Shown here piece after piece: positions 15,671 to 23,793 of a DNA stretch of 34,697 nucleotides. Source of the stretch: Bacteroidales bacterium (GTDB lineage: Bacteria > Bacteroidota > Bacteroidia > Bacteroidales > UBA12077); assembly GCA_019038645.1 (NCBI GenBank), contig JAHOYT010000015.1, positions 1 through 34,697 on the forward strand, read 5' to 3'. Each line of letters begins with the position of its first letter. Position 1 is the stretch's first letter. The notes below the pieces were generated by a model, which searched no databases, was not told the DNA's origin, and saw nothing but the letters and a program-made list of their open reading frames with translations. The position numbers were made by a program, and so were the translations under genes.

Positions 15671-18154
15671 ATGAGTAATTCAGGAATACATAAATCAAAA
15701 GACGAGCTTGAAGCAGAAATATTAAAACTTCGGAAAGAAATTAGTCAACTAAAGGAACAGCAGAGTAACTCAAAGCAAATTTCACGTAAATCGATCACTA
15801 ACGAAAAGTTATTTCATTCTATTTTTGAAGAAGCAGGCATTGGAATAGCCATAATCGATAAAAACAGCAAAATTGTAAAATTCAACAAAATTTTCACTGA
15901 ATTATTTGGATATCAAGATGATGAGCTTTTGGATAAAACGTATTTTGATATGATTCCGATTGAAAAGAGATCCAAAGCTAAGGAGAACATTAAGGCTCTG
16001 CTTTCATCTAAAACTAAGATATATAAGGCTGAACAGACTTATCTTAAAAAAGATCAGAGTGTAATCTGGCTAAAATTAACTGCTACAATCATTAGCGATA
16101 AGAACGGAAATCCTGAATATATTTTAGGTATAGGTGAAGACATTACCGAGTATAAAAGGCAAGAAAAAATACGCGATGTAGTATATAATATTTCCAATGC
16201 TGTAAACTATTCAGATAATCTGTTTAAGGTAATACAAACAATAAAGTATTCACTTAAAACCATTATTGATTCCAAACATTTTTTTATAGCGATATATAAT
16301 GAGTTTCAGAATAATTTTAGTGTTCCGTACATTGTAAACAAAAAAGAAACATTTGAAACTTTTCCATCAGAAAAAACACTGGCCGGATATGTTCTGAAAA
16401 ACAAGAAATCTGTTCTTTTTAATTATAAGGAAATTATTGATCTGCAGAAAGCTGGTGAAGTATATATAGCAGGAATATTGTCAAAACAATGGTTAGGAGT
16501 CCCTTTGATAAGCGATGAAAAAGTTATTGGTGTGCTGGGCGTTCAAAGTTTTGATAATGAAAATGCTTTTAGTAATGATGACCTTAGTGTTCTGGAAATA
16601 CTTTCAAACCAAATATGTACAACAATTCAAAAAATGCGATCTGAAGATGCCTTAAGAATTGAAAGAGCATATTTTAAGGAACTATTCGATCACAGCCCTG
16701 AAGCCATTGCCATTGTTGACAACTCAAGTAAAATTATAAATATTAATCAGGAGTTTACAAATTTATTTGGTTATTCAAAAAACGAAGCTATAAATAAATC
16801 CATTGAGGATTTGATTTCAACACCTGATTTTAAAGATGATGCATTAAAGCTCACCTACGAAGTTGCGCAAGGTAAAATTATAAAAATAGACACTAAGCGA
16901 AAGAAAAAAGATGGTAATCTGGTAGATGTTTCATTATGGGGTACGCCAGTTATTATGGATGAAGGTCAGCTTGCAGTATACGCAATTTTTCGCGATATAA
17001 CCGAAAGAGTGGAATCTGAAAAAAAACTGGAAAGTGCTAAAGAAAAAGCTGAAGAATCTGATAAGCTAAAAACAGCTTTTCTTACCAATATGTCGCATGA
17101 AATAAGAACGCCAATGAATGCAATCATTGGATTCTCGGAATTATTAGCCGATCCTGTAACAGATCAGGAATCGAGAAAAGAATTTACTGAACAGATTTAT
17201 TTAAGCAGTAAAATGCTTATGAAACTTATTGATGATATTATTGATATTTCACAAATTGACTCAGGAAGCTTGAATATTTCGAGGGAAAAATTTAACCTAT
17301 CCGAATTACTATACAGTACACATAAAAATTTTAATAAAGAAAGATTAAAAGAAAATAAAAACGAAATTGAGGTTCTGCTTCATAACCCTTTTGGTGATTA
17401 CATGGTTTTTATAGAAACAGATGAATTACGTTTACAACAAATTTTTGATCATCTTCTTAATAATGCTTTAAAATATACTAATGAAGGATTTATTGAATTG
17501 GGCTTTGATACAGATCAGAACGAGCAGCCGGTTTTTTACGTTCGTGACACAGGAATCGGAATTCCGGAAGATAAAACAGAAACAATTTTTGATCATTTTA
17601 CGAAAATTGAGGATCACACTAAAATTTACAGAGGAACTGGTATTGGTTTAACAATTACTAAAAAGCTTGTGAATCTGCTTGGAGGAAAAATAAGTGTTGA
17701 ATCAAACATAGGAATTGGCTCAATATTCTATTTTACATTACCTGACAAAGTTTCAATACCTGTTTTACATAATCAAAATACTCCTTATAACTGGGCAGGA
17801 ATAAATATATTGGTTGCAGAAGATGAAGATACAAATTTTTATGTGATAAAAGCATCATTATCCCGCACACATGCTAATCTGGTTAGGGTTATTAGTGGAG
17901 ACAAGGCAGTTGAGCAATGTAAACAAAAGAATTTTGATATAGTCTTAATGGATATTAAAATGCCTGTTATGGATGGCATGGAAGCAACAAAACAAATTAA
18001 AGCATTTAATCCTGATATTCCGATAATTGCACAAACAGCTTATGTTATGAAAAATGAAAGGGACACATGTATTGAAGCTGGTTGCGATGATTACATTCCT
18101 AAACCAATAAAATCGTATATATTACTTGAAGCAATTCAAAGACTTCTACCCTAG
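15671..18154 (+). CDS. Hybrid sensor histidine kinase, PAS-GAF-PAS-HisKA-HATPase-REC
   Basis: This 827-residue soluble kinase has no transmembrane segment, so it senses a cytoplasmic signal. Order: N-terminal coiled coil (about 6-40), PAS (about 50-165), GAF (about 175-315), PAS (about 325-445), short coiled coil, HisKA with phospho-accepting His476 in SHEIRTPMN, HATPase_c (N box FDHLLNNALKYT, G boxes DTGIGI and GTGIGLT) and a C-terminal receiver with phospho-acceptor Asp761 in VLMDIKMPVMDG plus the acidic pocket AEDED and a Lys in YIPKPIK. No DNA-binding output is attached and no response regulator or Hpt gene is nearby, so it is an orphan. Its stop overlaps the stop of the convergent sulfatase-like gene in the 4-base palindrome CTAG. 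Confidence 0.93.
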   Translation: MSNSGIHKSKDELEAEILKLRKEISQLKEQQSNSKQISRKSITNEKLFHSIFEEAGIGIAIIDKNSKIVKFNKIFTELFGYQDDELLDKTYFDMIPIEKRSKAKENIKALLSSKTKIYKAEQTYLKKDQSVIWLKLTATIISDKNGNPEYILGIGEDITEYKRQEKIRDVVYNISNAVNYSDNLFKVIQTIKYSLKTIIDSKHFFIAIYNEFQNNFSVPYIVNKKETFETFPSEKTLAGYVLKNKKSVLFNYKEIIDLQKAGEVYIAGILSKQWLGVPLISDEKVIGVLGVQSFDNENAFSNDDLSVLEILSNQICTTIQKMRSEDALRIERAYFKELFDHSPEAIAIVDNSSKIININQEFTNLFGYSKNEAINKSIEDLISTPDFKDDALKLTYEVAQGKIIKIDTKRKKKDGNLVDVSLWGTPVIMDEGQLAVYAIFRDITERVESEKKLESAKEKAEESDKLKTAFLTNMSHEIRTPMNAIIGFSELLADPVTDQESRKEFTEQIYLSSKMLMKLIDDIIDISQIDSGSLNISREKFNLSELLYSTHKNFNKERLKENKNEIEVLLHNPFGDYMVFIETDELRLQQIFDHLLNNALKYTNEGFIELGFDTDQNEQPVFYVRDTGIGIPEDKTETIFDHFTKIEDHTKIYRGTGIGLTITKKLVNLLGGKISVESNIGIGSIFYFTLPDKVSIPVLHNQNTPYNWAGINILVAEDEDTNFYVIKASLSRTHANLVRVISGDKAVEQCKQKNFDIVLMDIKMPVMDGMEATKQIKAFNPDIPIIAQTAYVMKNERDTCIEAGCDDYIPKPIKSYILLEAIQRLLP

Positions 18155-19980
18155 CGATTTTTAAAATCGTTCATTAAATATTGCAAATAAGCTTTTCCTT
18201 TCAGCAAATCCTGTTCAAGGAGTCCCTCCTTCAAAATGATATCGTTACTAACATTATCGTAAATTACTTTTGTTGTATCTGTTATAAAGCCAAAACCATC
18301 ATTAAAAACATAAAAAGCAAATTCAGAATACCGTTCACTAAACAAATCTTTACTAAACGTAAATTCAGATGAATTTTTATTAACCTGTCCCAGTAGTGTT
18401 GAAGGAATATCAATTTGAGATCCTATAATATCGCATGTTTTTATGGAATCGGTTAATACACCACCAAGCCATAACATTGGGATTTCAAACTTGTCAACAT
18501 CATGGTTTTGTGAATTTCCGGGACGGTTACTTCCATGATCTGCTACTAGTATAAATAAAGTGTTGTTCCAGGCTTCAGTTTCCCTTATCTTGTTAAAAAA
18601 TTCGCCAAGACAGCTATCTGTATAATACACAGAGTTAAGATATTTTGTAGCACGATCATTACCTTCAAATTTTGGTTTTATCGGAACCTCAAAAGGATCA
18701 TGACTGCTTAACGTAAATACAGTTTTAAAGAATGGTTCTTTTTCATTTACTATATCGTTATACAAGCGTTCAAATAAGTGCTCATCATGCACTCCCCACT
18801 TTGAATCATTAAATTGAGGATCAAAATCATCAACACTAATAATATGCTTTGTTTCTGAGTTTAGAAAATAAGATCTCATATTGGCAAAATCAATATCTCC
18901 TCCATAATAAAAATATGTCTCGTAGTCTGAATTATTAAAACTTTTGGCTAACGATGGCAAAGATTGTGTCTTTTCAGGTGTTTTTATAATTGATGTTGTT
19001 GGCTGACCAGGATATCCGCTTAATATAGATATTATACCTTTATCGCTTCTGCTGGCATTAGAATAAAAATTAGTAAAAAGCAATCCTTCTTCTGCAAGTG
19101 AATTAAATTGAGGAGTCGCATCCCACTTACCGTCTAACACGCCAATTACTTTGGAAGAAAAGCTTTCCAGAATAAGAATTACAATATTTGGTTTATCGCT
19201 GTATAATAACTTTATGTTGTTGCTGCTTTGCGAATGAAGACTTTGTGTTATTTTCTCAGCAACAGCATCTTCCATAAAATTATATGTTTTCTCTGTATTT
19301 TTTCTGTATGCCAGAGAATTCATAACATTCCATACAACATTTACAGCTGCATGATTAGAAAACTTGTTGTTGCTAAAATAAACCATACCTGTATTTACAG
19401 GAGCAATACCGAAGCTTGCTCTTACCGGTACAATCATACAACCTGTTAGCAATAAAAGAATAGCTAAAGTCAGAATATTTGATTTTCTGATTTCTAGAAC
19501 TTTTTCTCTAAATATTCTATTATACAGCCTGATTGTAATATATATTAAACCTGAAGTAACTAAAAATAATACTATTGCCAACCATGTTTCAGTTGAAGCC
19601 ATAGCCTCCTTGGGTTTAGCTAAATATAATAATGGCGTTCCATCCATTCTGTATCCCCAACTTTTATATAGCTCAAGATCTGCTACAATAATAATTGCAC
19701 ATATTGATAATATTACAATCGTAAATCCTTTTAAGATTTTATATATTAATTTACCATTGGAGAAAGAAGTAAATGTAAAAATTAACCCTGTAACAGTGAG
19801 GATATAACCCGTTGTGGAAATATCGAGTCTTATTCCATAAATAAATGTAAGCAACCACTCTTTAATACTAATTTCGAAAGAAAACGGATATTCATACAAC
19901 AGAAATAATAATCGTGCAAAAAGAAAAAAAACCAACCAGAACAATCCGTAAATTCCAAATAACTTTAATCTTTGTTTCAT
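18151..19980 (-). CDS. LTA synthase-family membrane phosphotransferase/sulfatase (copy 1)
   Basis: This protein of about 609 residues starts at ATG 19980; the extension to 20004 needs a TTG codon that overlaps a TACATTTG -7 box. It has about five N-terminal transmembrane helices (residues 1-185) and a periplasmic alkaline-phosphatase-fold domain of the LtaS/MdoB group. Metal and nucleophile landmarks are ILILESFSSK, the nucleophile region SRSDKGIISILSGYP (Ser in place of the usual Thr), WGVHDEHLF and VADHGSNRPG. LtaS enzymes polymerise glycerol phosphate onto glycolipid, and MdoB decorates periplasmic glucans; the substrate in Bacteroidota is not established. A paralogue of the same layout lies at 31424-33322. 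It converges on the histidine kinase gene. Confidence 0.9.
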   Translation of the reverse strand: MKQRLKLFGIYGLFWLVFFLFARLLFLLYEYPFSFEISIKEWLLTFIYGIRLDISTTGYILTVTGLIFTFTSFSNGKLIYKILKGFTIVILSICAIIIVADLELYKSWGYRMDGTPLLYLAKPKEAMASTETWLAIVLFLVTSGLIYITIRLYNRIFREKVLEIRKSNILTLAILLLLTGCMIVPVRASFGIAPVNTGMVYFSNNKFSNHAAVNVVWNVMNSLAYRKNTEKTYNFMEDAVAEKITQSLHSQSSNNIKLLYSDKPNIVILILESFSSKVIGVLDGKWDATPQFNSLAEEGLLFTNFYSNASRSDKGIISILSGYPGQPTTSIIKTPEKTQSLPSLAKSFNNSDYETYFYYGGDIDFANMRSYFLNSETKHIISVDDFDPQFNDSKWGVHDEHLFERLYNDIVNEKEPFFKTVFTLSSHDPFEVPIKPKFEGNDRATKYLNSVYYTDSCLGEFFNKIRETEAWNNTLFILVADHGSNRPGNSQNHDVDKFEIPMLWLGGVLTDSIKTCDIIGSQIDIPSTLLGQVNKNSSEFTFSKDLFSERYSEFAFYVFNDGFGFITDTTKVIYDNVSNDIILKEGLLEQDLLKGKAYLQYLMNDFKNR

Positions 19981-20001
19981 TACTATTAAAATAATTTTAC
20001 A

Positions 20002-20009
20002 CAAATGTA
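20002..20009 (-). promoter_or_regulatory. Putative -7 box (TACATTTG) for LTA synthase-family copy 1
   Basis: The minus strand reads TACATTTG, an exact TAnnTTTG match, 21 nt before the ATG at 19980. The -33 region is AT-rich without a clear TTG. The box argues against the upstream TTG start. Confidence 0.45.
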
Positions 20010-20068
20010 AAATATTGTTAATTTAGAATAATCTTTTTTGTAATAATTTAAATATAAATTTATTTATC

Positions 20069-21049
20069 ATGAAATATTTGACTAAAACACTAATCCCGTT
20101 AATGTTAATTGTTTTTCTTGCAACTAGCTGTAATAAAGACAATAACAATACTGCAATTCCTGAATATGTTCTAGTAATACATGGTGGAGCAGGAAATGCC
20201 AGCAATCGTGATATTAATATTAAACAACAGGAAGAATATAAAGCTAAGCTTAACGAAGCCCTAAATATAGGCGAAAAAATTTTATCCGATGGAGGAACCT
20301 GTATTGAAGCTATAGAAAAAACAATAAATTTTCTTGAAGATTGTCCTTTGTTTAATGCAGGAAAAGGAGCTGTTTTTACGCACGATGGCCGCAATGAACT
20401 TGATGCATCTATAATGCAGGGATCAGATCTTAGTGCAGGCGCAGTTGCAGGAGTAAGCGATATCAAAAACCCAATATCTGCAGCGATTGAAGTAATGACA
20501 AATTCCAAGCATGTTTTGATGGCCGGCAAAGGAGCTTCAAAATTTGCTAAACTGCAGAATCTGGAAATAGTAGATTCATCTTACTTTTTTACTGAAGATC
20601 GATGGAACAGTTTGCAAAATATGCTAAAATCTGAAAAACATGGAACAGTTGGTTGTGTAGCACTTGACAAATATGGTAACCTTGCAGCAGGAACATCCAC
20701 CGGAGGAATGACCAATAAAAAATTCGGCAGAATAGGTGATGCTCCAATTATTGGTGCAGGCACGTATGCAAACAATAAAACATGTGCAATATCTGCAACC
20801 GGACATGGAGAGTTCTTTATACGCTACACCGTAACACATGACATTTCTGCTTTAATGGAGTATAAAAACCTCAGTCTTCAGGAAGCCAGCGACATGGTTA
20901 TTAACAGTAAACTTATTGAAGCCGGCGGCTCAGGTGGTATAATAGCTGTTGATAAAAACGGGAATATATCAATGACTTTTAATACTAACATGATGTTCAG
21001 AGCTTATGCCAAATCAACAGGTGAAAAAGGAGTTGCAATATTCAAATAA
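20069..21049 (+). CDS. Isoaspartyl peptidase / L-asparaginase (Ntn hydrolase), lipoprotein
   Basis: This 326-residue type 2 asparaginase family protein hydrolyses isoaspartyl dipeptides or L-asparagine. It is made as a precursor that cleaves itself before a catalytic Thr: here Thr193 in KHGTVGCVALD, the normal family motif. Other landmarks are VIHGGAGNAS at the start of the mature alpha chain, FNAGKGAVFT, and GDAPIIGAGTYAN and ATGHGEFFIR in the beta chain. The N-terminus has a lipobox (LATSC, Cys at about residue 22), so it should be a lipid-anchored envelope enzyme, as in many Bacteroidota. A strong terminator follows. The gene is divergent from the LTA synthase-family copy with 88 nt between starts. 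Confidence 0.93.
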   Translation: MKYLTKTLIPLMLIVFLATSCNKDNNNTAIPEYVLVIHGGAGNASNRDINIKQQEEYKAKLNEALNIGEKILSDGGTCIEAIEKTINFLEDCPLFNAGKGAVFTHDGRNELDASIMQGSDLSAGAVAGVSDIKNPISAAIEVMTNSKHVLMAGKGASKFAKLQNLEIVDSSYFFTEDRWNSLQNMLKSEKHGTVGCVALDKYGNLAAGTSTGGMTNKKFGRIGDAPIIGAGTYANNKTCAISATGHGEFFIRYTVTHDISALMEYKNLSLQEASDMVINSKLIEAGGSGGIIAVDKNGNISMTFNTNMMFRAYAKSTGEKGVAIFK

Positions 21050-21069
21050 TTTTATCAATTTTGGCACGG

Positions 21070-21100
21070 AAAAAGAGAAAGATCTACTTTCTCTTTTTTT
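21070..21100 (+). terminator. Rho-independent terminator after the asparaginase gene
   Basis: A perfect 12-bp stem, AAAAAGAGAAAG / CTTTCTCTTTTT, with loop ATCTA runs into further Ts. It lies 20 nt past the stop codon and separates this gene from the protease gene. Confidence 0.9.
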
Positions 21101-21133
21101 CATATCAAACAGGTAAATTAACTATTTATAAAA

Positions 21134-22750
21134 ATGAAAAAAACACTCTTAGTTGTTACTCTTTCAATTGTTCTGTTAAACGTTTTTGCGCAAGAAAGCC
21201 AGGATGATACTACAAACAGTGAGGATAATATTAATCATAACTGGCACAATAAATCAGTAACTATTGATCAGATATATGGAGTTGAAGTAGAAAAAGCTTA
21301 CGATCAGCTTCTTAAAAACAAGAAATCAACGACGGTTATTGTTGCAGTTATTGACGGAGGAATAGACGTAAATCATGAGGATTTAAAAAATAATATCTGG
21401 ATTAACAAAAATGAAATTCCTGAAAACGGAATTGACGATGATAACAATGGTTATGTTGATGATATTAATGGATGGAACTTTTTGGGTAATGCCGAGGGTG
21501 AAAATATTGATTATGAGAATCTGGAAGTAACCAGAATATATAGAGAATTTAAGGATAAATTTGAAAATATTGAGCAAAAAAGTCTTTCAGAAACAGAAAA
21601 GAATCAATACGAAATTTATAAAAAAGCAAAAAAAATATACCTGGAAGATAAAAACAATGCACTAAAGGAACAAAAGCAATTGGTTGCTTTTACCGAAAGA
21701 TATAAAGAAGCAATAATAAAATTAGAGTGGTATTTAGATACTAATGTAATAACTCTTCCTTCACTTATCGATATTAAGTCAAAAGATAAAGTATTAATGA
21801 ATCATGTTAATTTTCTAATATATTTATTTTCAAATGATTTTACAGAAGAATCGCTTCGTGAAATGAAAAAATACAATACTGAGGAGGTTGATTATCATTA
21901 CAATGTTGAATTTAAACCCAGAGAAATTATTGGTGATGATCCGGAAGATATAAATACAGCTTATGGAAACAATAATGTGTATGGACCTGAAGCAGACCAT
22001 GGTACGTTTGTATCTGGTATTATAGGCGCGGAAAGAAATAATAATACAGGAATAAATGGTATTGTTGAGAACGTAAAAATAATGGCTTTAAAAACTGTAC
22101 CTAATGGTGATGAAAAAGATAAAGATGTTGCTAAGGCAATTCGTTATGCAGTAGATAACGGTGCACGGGTAGTAAATATGAGTTTTGGAAAACAGTTGTC
22201 GCCACAAAAGTATCTTGTTGACGAAGCTATTCTTTATGCTGAAGAAAAAGGTGTTTTACTTGTACATGCAGCAGGTAACGACGGATATAATATCGATAAA
22301 ACAAAGCAGTATCCTACTAAGAATATTAGTACTGAACAACAGGCTTCAAACTGGATAACCGTAGGAGCATCATCCATGAATGGTGACCTGGAATTTGCAG
22401 CAGACTTTACCAATTATGGAAAAAACATGGTTGACATTTTTGCTCCCGGAGTTGATATAGAGTCTTTGGCTCCTGAAAGTACATATGATACGGGCGATGG
22501 TACAAGTTTTTCCGCACCAGTTGTAACTGGAGTTGCTGCGTTACTGCTTTCATATTATCCTGATTTATCATATTCAGATTTAAAATATATTATTTTGAGT
22601 TCTGCGGTTCAGTATCAAAAAACTAAAGTCTATAAGCCCGGAGATTATTCACGAAAAAGAAAAACTGTAAAATTTGGTAAATTATCAGTTACCGGTGGAC
22701 TTGTAAGTGCCTATGAAGCGTTAAAATTAGCTGAAACTTATAAAAAGTAA
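21134..22750 (+). CDS. Subtilisin-like S8 serine protease with large insert
   Basis: This 538-residue secreted protease has a signal peptide of about 19 residues ending LNVFAQ. The S8 triad is complete: Asp74 in VIDGGIDVNHED, His289 in DHGTFVSGIIG and Ser458 in GDGTSFSAPVV, with the oxyanion Asn in HAAGNDGYN. Between Asp and His there are about 215 residues, far more than the roughly 30 of subtilisin. The insert (about 100-280) is Lys/Glu-rich and likely helical, and begins after a D-rich calcium-like segment (ENGIDDDNNGYVDDINGW). It may be a regulatory or substrate-gating domain. No C-terminal secretion domain is present. No terminator is visible downstream. Confidence 0.93.
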   Translation: MKKTLLVVTLSIVLLNVFAQESQDDTTNSEDNINHNWHNKSVTIDQIYGVEVEKAYDQLLKNKKSTTVIVAVIDGGIDVNHEDLKNNIWINKNEIPENGIDDDNNGYVDDINGWNFLGNAEGENIDYENLEVTRIYREFKDKFENIEQKSLSETEKNQYEIYKKAKKIYLEDKNNALKEQKQLVAFTERYKEAIIKLEWYLDTNVITLPSLIDIKSKDKVLMNHVNFLIYLFSNDFTEESLREMKKYNTEEVDYHYNVEFKPREIIGDDPEDINTAYGNNNVYGPEADHGTFVSGIIGAERNNNTGINGIVENVKIMALKTVPNGDEKDKDVAKAIRYAVDNGARVVNMSFGKQLSPQKYLVDEAILYAEEKGVLLVHAAGNDGYNIDKTKQYPTKNISTEQQASNWITVGASSMNGDLEFAADFTNYGKNMVDIFAPGVDIESLAPESTYDTGDGTSFSAPVVTGVAALLLSYYPDLSYSDLKYIILSSAVQYQKTKVYKPGDYSRKRKTVKFGKLSVTGGLVSAYEALKLAETYKK

Positions 22751-22797
22751 TCTGTAATATTATTATGTATAAATGAGGATTTCCAAAAAGCTATAGT

Positions 22798-22882
22798 CTG
22801 TCATCCTAAACTGGATTGAGGATCTCGTAATTAATTGTACATCAACTTATAAGAGATTCCCTTTTTCAAAGGAATGAGAACA
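22798..22882. repeat. Degenerate dispersed intergenic repeat
   Basis: The stretch contains GTCATCCTAAACTGGATTGAGGATCTC and, about 30 nt on, AGAGATTCC...GGAATGAGAAC, described here by its parts. The arms ATCCTAA/TTGAGGAT and ATTCC/GGAAT are imperfect inverted repeats, and the layout matches dispersed 'GTCATCCTGAAC...AGGATCT...GGAATGA' intergenic repeats found in many Bacteroidota (resemblance recalled, not searched). It occupies most of the 271-nt gap between the protease and TetR genes. Confidence 0.5.
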
Positions 22883-23021
22883 ATTAAGAATTTTTAGATA
22901 GTTTCTTTTTTTATGCCAACTAAATCAAATTCAGAAATATTTTTCACTTTAAGGTTATAATCAATTTATAGAAATAAGTACATTTACATAAATAAATAAT
23001 TGCTGCATAAGCAATTAAGCA

Positions 23022-23582
23022 ATGAGTAAAAGAGAGCAAATATTAACTTCAACACTGGGTCTTGTATCTGAAATCGGATTTCATGCAACTTCTATATCCT
23101 TAATAATTAAAAAGTCAGGAGTTGCTTCTGGTACTATATATCACCATTTTAAAAGCAAAGAAGACCTGATTGATACTTTATATTCCGAATTAAAAAAAGA
23201 AATGGGCGTTGCTATTATTCAGAATATTAATGAACAACTGAACTATAAAGAAAAGTTCTTCCTGATCTGGAGGAATCTTTTTAATTTTTATACCAGGTAC
23301 CCAAAAAAATTTGAATTTTTAGAAGATTATGCAAATTCCCCATTTGTAAGAAAAGAAATTAAAGAAATAAACCAACGGCATTATCAGGCTGCGATTGATT
23401 TTATAAGTTCTGGTGTTGAAATGGGTATATTCAGAAACCTCCCCACATATCTTCTTATAAATCTGATCTTTGGAAATGTCTCTACATTAGTACGCATGAT
23501 ATTAATGGAAGAAATACAACTCTCTGAAGAACTTTTAGAAAATGCCATTCAATCGAGTTGGGATAGTATAAAAATAAATTAA
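23022..23582 (+). CDS. TetR/AcrR-family transcriptional regulator
   Basis: This 186-residue regulator has an N-terminal helix-turn-helix in residues about 5-50 (ILTSTLGLVSEIGFHAT, then ISLIIKKSGVASGTIYHHF) with the typical YHHFKSKEDL end of the TetR DNA-binding domain. The all-helical C-terminal ligand-binding domain is not assignable to a ligand class. TetR proteins usually repress a neighbouring or divergent gene; here the upstream neighbour is co-directional (protease) and the downstream neighbour convergent (rubredoxin), so the target is unclear and may be autoregulatory or distant. Codon use and base composition match the surroundings. Confidence 0.92.
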   Translation: MSKREQILTSTLGLVSEIGFHATSISLIIKKSGVASGTIYHHFKSKEDLIDTLYSELKKEMGVAIIQNINEQLNYKEKFFLIWRNLFNFYTRYPKKFEFLEDYANSPFVRKEIKEINQRHYQAAIDFISSGVEMGIFRNLPTYLLINLIFGNVSTLVRMILMEEIQLSEELLENAIQSSWDSIKIN

Positions 23583-23586
23583 TGCT

Positions 23587-23618
23587 AAAAAAATCCTGAT
23601 CGATTTAGATCAGGATTT
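23587..23618 (-). terminator. Terminator between TetR and rubredoxin, mainly for the minus strand
   Basis: A perfect 11-bp stem AAATCCTGATC / GATCAGGATTT with a 6-nt loop lies between convergent genes. On the minus strand a run of Ts follows, so it is the terminator of the citrate lyase-rubredoxin unit. On the plus strand the tail is only AT-rich, so action for TetR is possible but weaker. Confidence 0.85.
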
Positions 23619-23626
23619 ATATAATA

Positions 23627-23782
23627 TTAAATTGGTTCAAAGTCTTTTTTTGTTACTCCGCAAATCGGACATTTCCAATCATCAGGTATATCATCAAAGG
23701 AAGTCCCTGGAGCTATACCACCTTGCGAATCTCCTACTCCAGGATCATAAATATGGCCACAAATTTTACATTTGTATTTCAT
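23627..23782 (-). CDS. Rubredoxin
   Basis: This 51-residue frame starts at ATG 23782 and stops at TAA 23627-23629. It reads [18 protein letters not shown] and onward, with two Cys pairs: C5-x2-C8 ([10 protein letters not shown]) and C38-x2-C41 ([13 protein letters not shown]). That is the complete FeS4 rubredoxin signature at normal family length. Rubredoxins shuttle single electrons in the cytoplasm, among others to flavodiiron proteins, rubrerythrin and superoxide reductase; a flavodiiron gene lies at 2309-3502. It follows citrate lyase alpha by 11 nt and precedes a strong terminator, so it is the last gene of the citrate lyase transcript. A metabolic reason for that linkage is not evident. 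Confidence 0.97.
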   Translation of the reverse strand: MKYKCKICGHIYDPGVGDSQGGIAPGTSFDDIPDDWKCPICGVTKKDFEPI

Positions 23783-23793
23783 AATATATAATT

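Noticed and set aside
18155-18169. Palindrome CGATTTTTAAAATCG behind the convergent stops
   Set aside because: The arms are 7 bp with a single central base, so no stable loop can form, and there is no T-run; it is inside the end of a coding region.
19981-20004. TTG-started extension of LTA synthase-family copy 1
   Set aside because: It overlaps a TACATTTG -7 box, and the ATG at 19980 gives a normal basic N-terminus before the first membrane helix.
20023-20529. 168-codon minus-strand open frame
   Set aside because: It lies antisense to the isoaspartyl peptidase gene, whose motifs are conserved; the antisense translation has low-complexity Ser/Pro/Ala content and no family resemblance.
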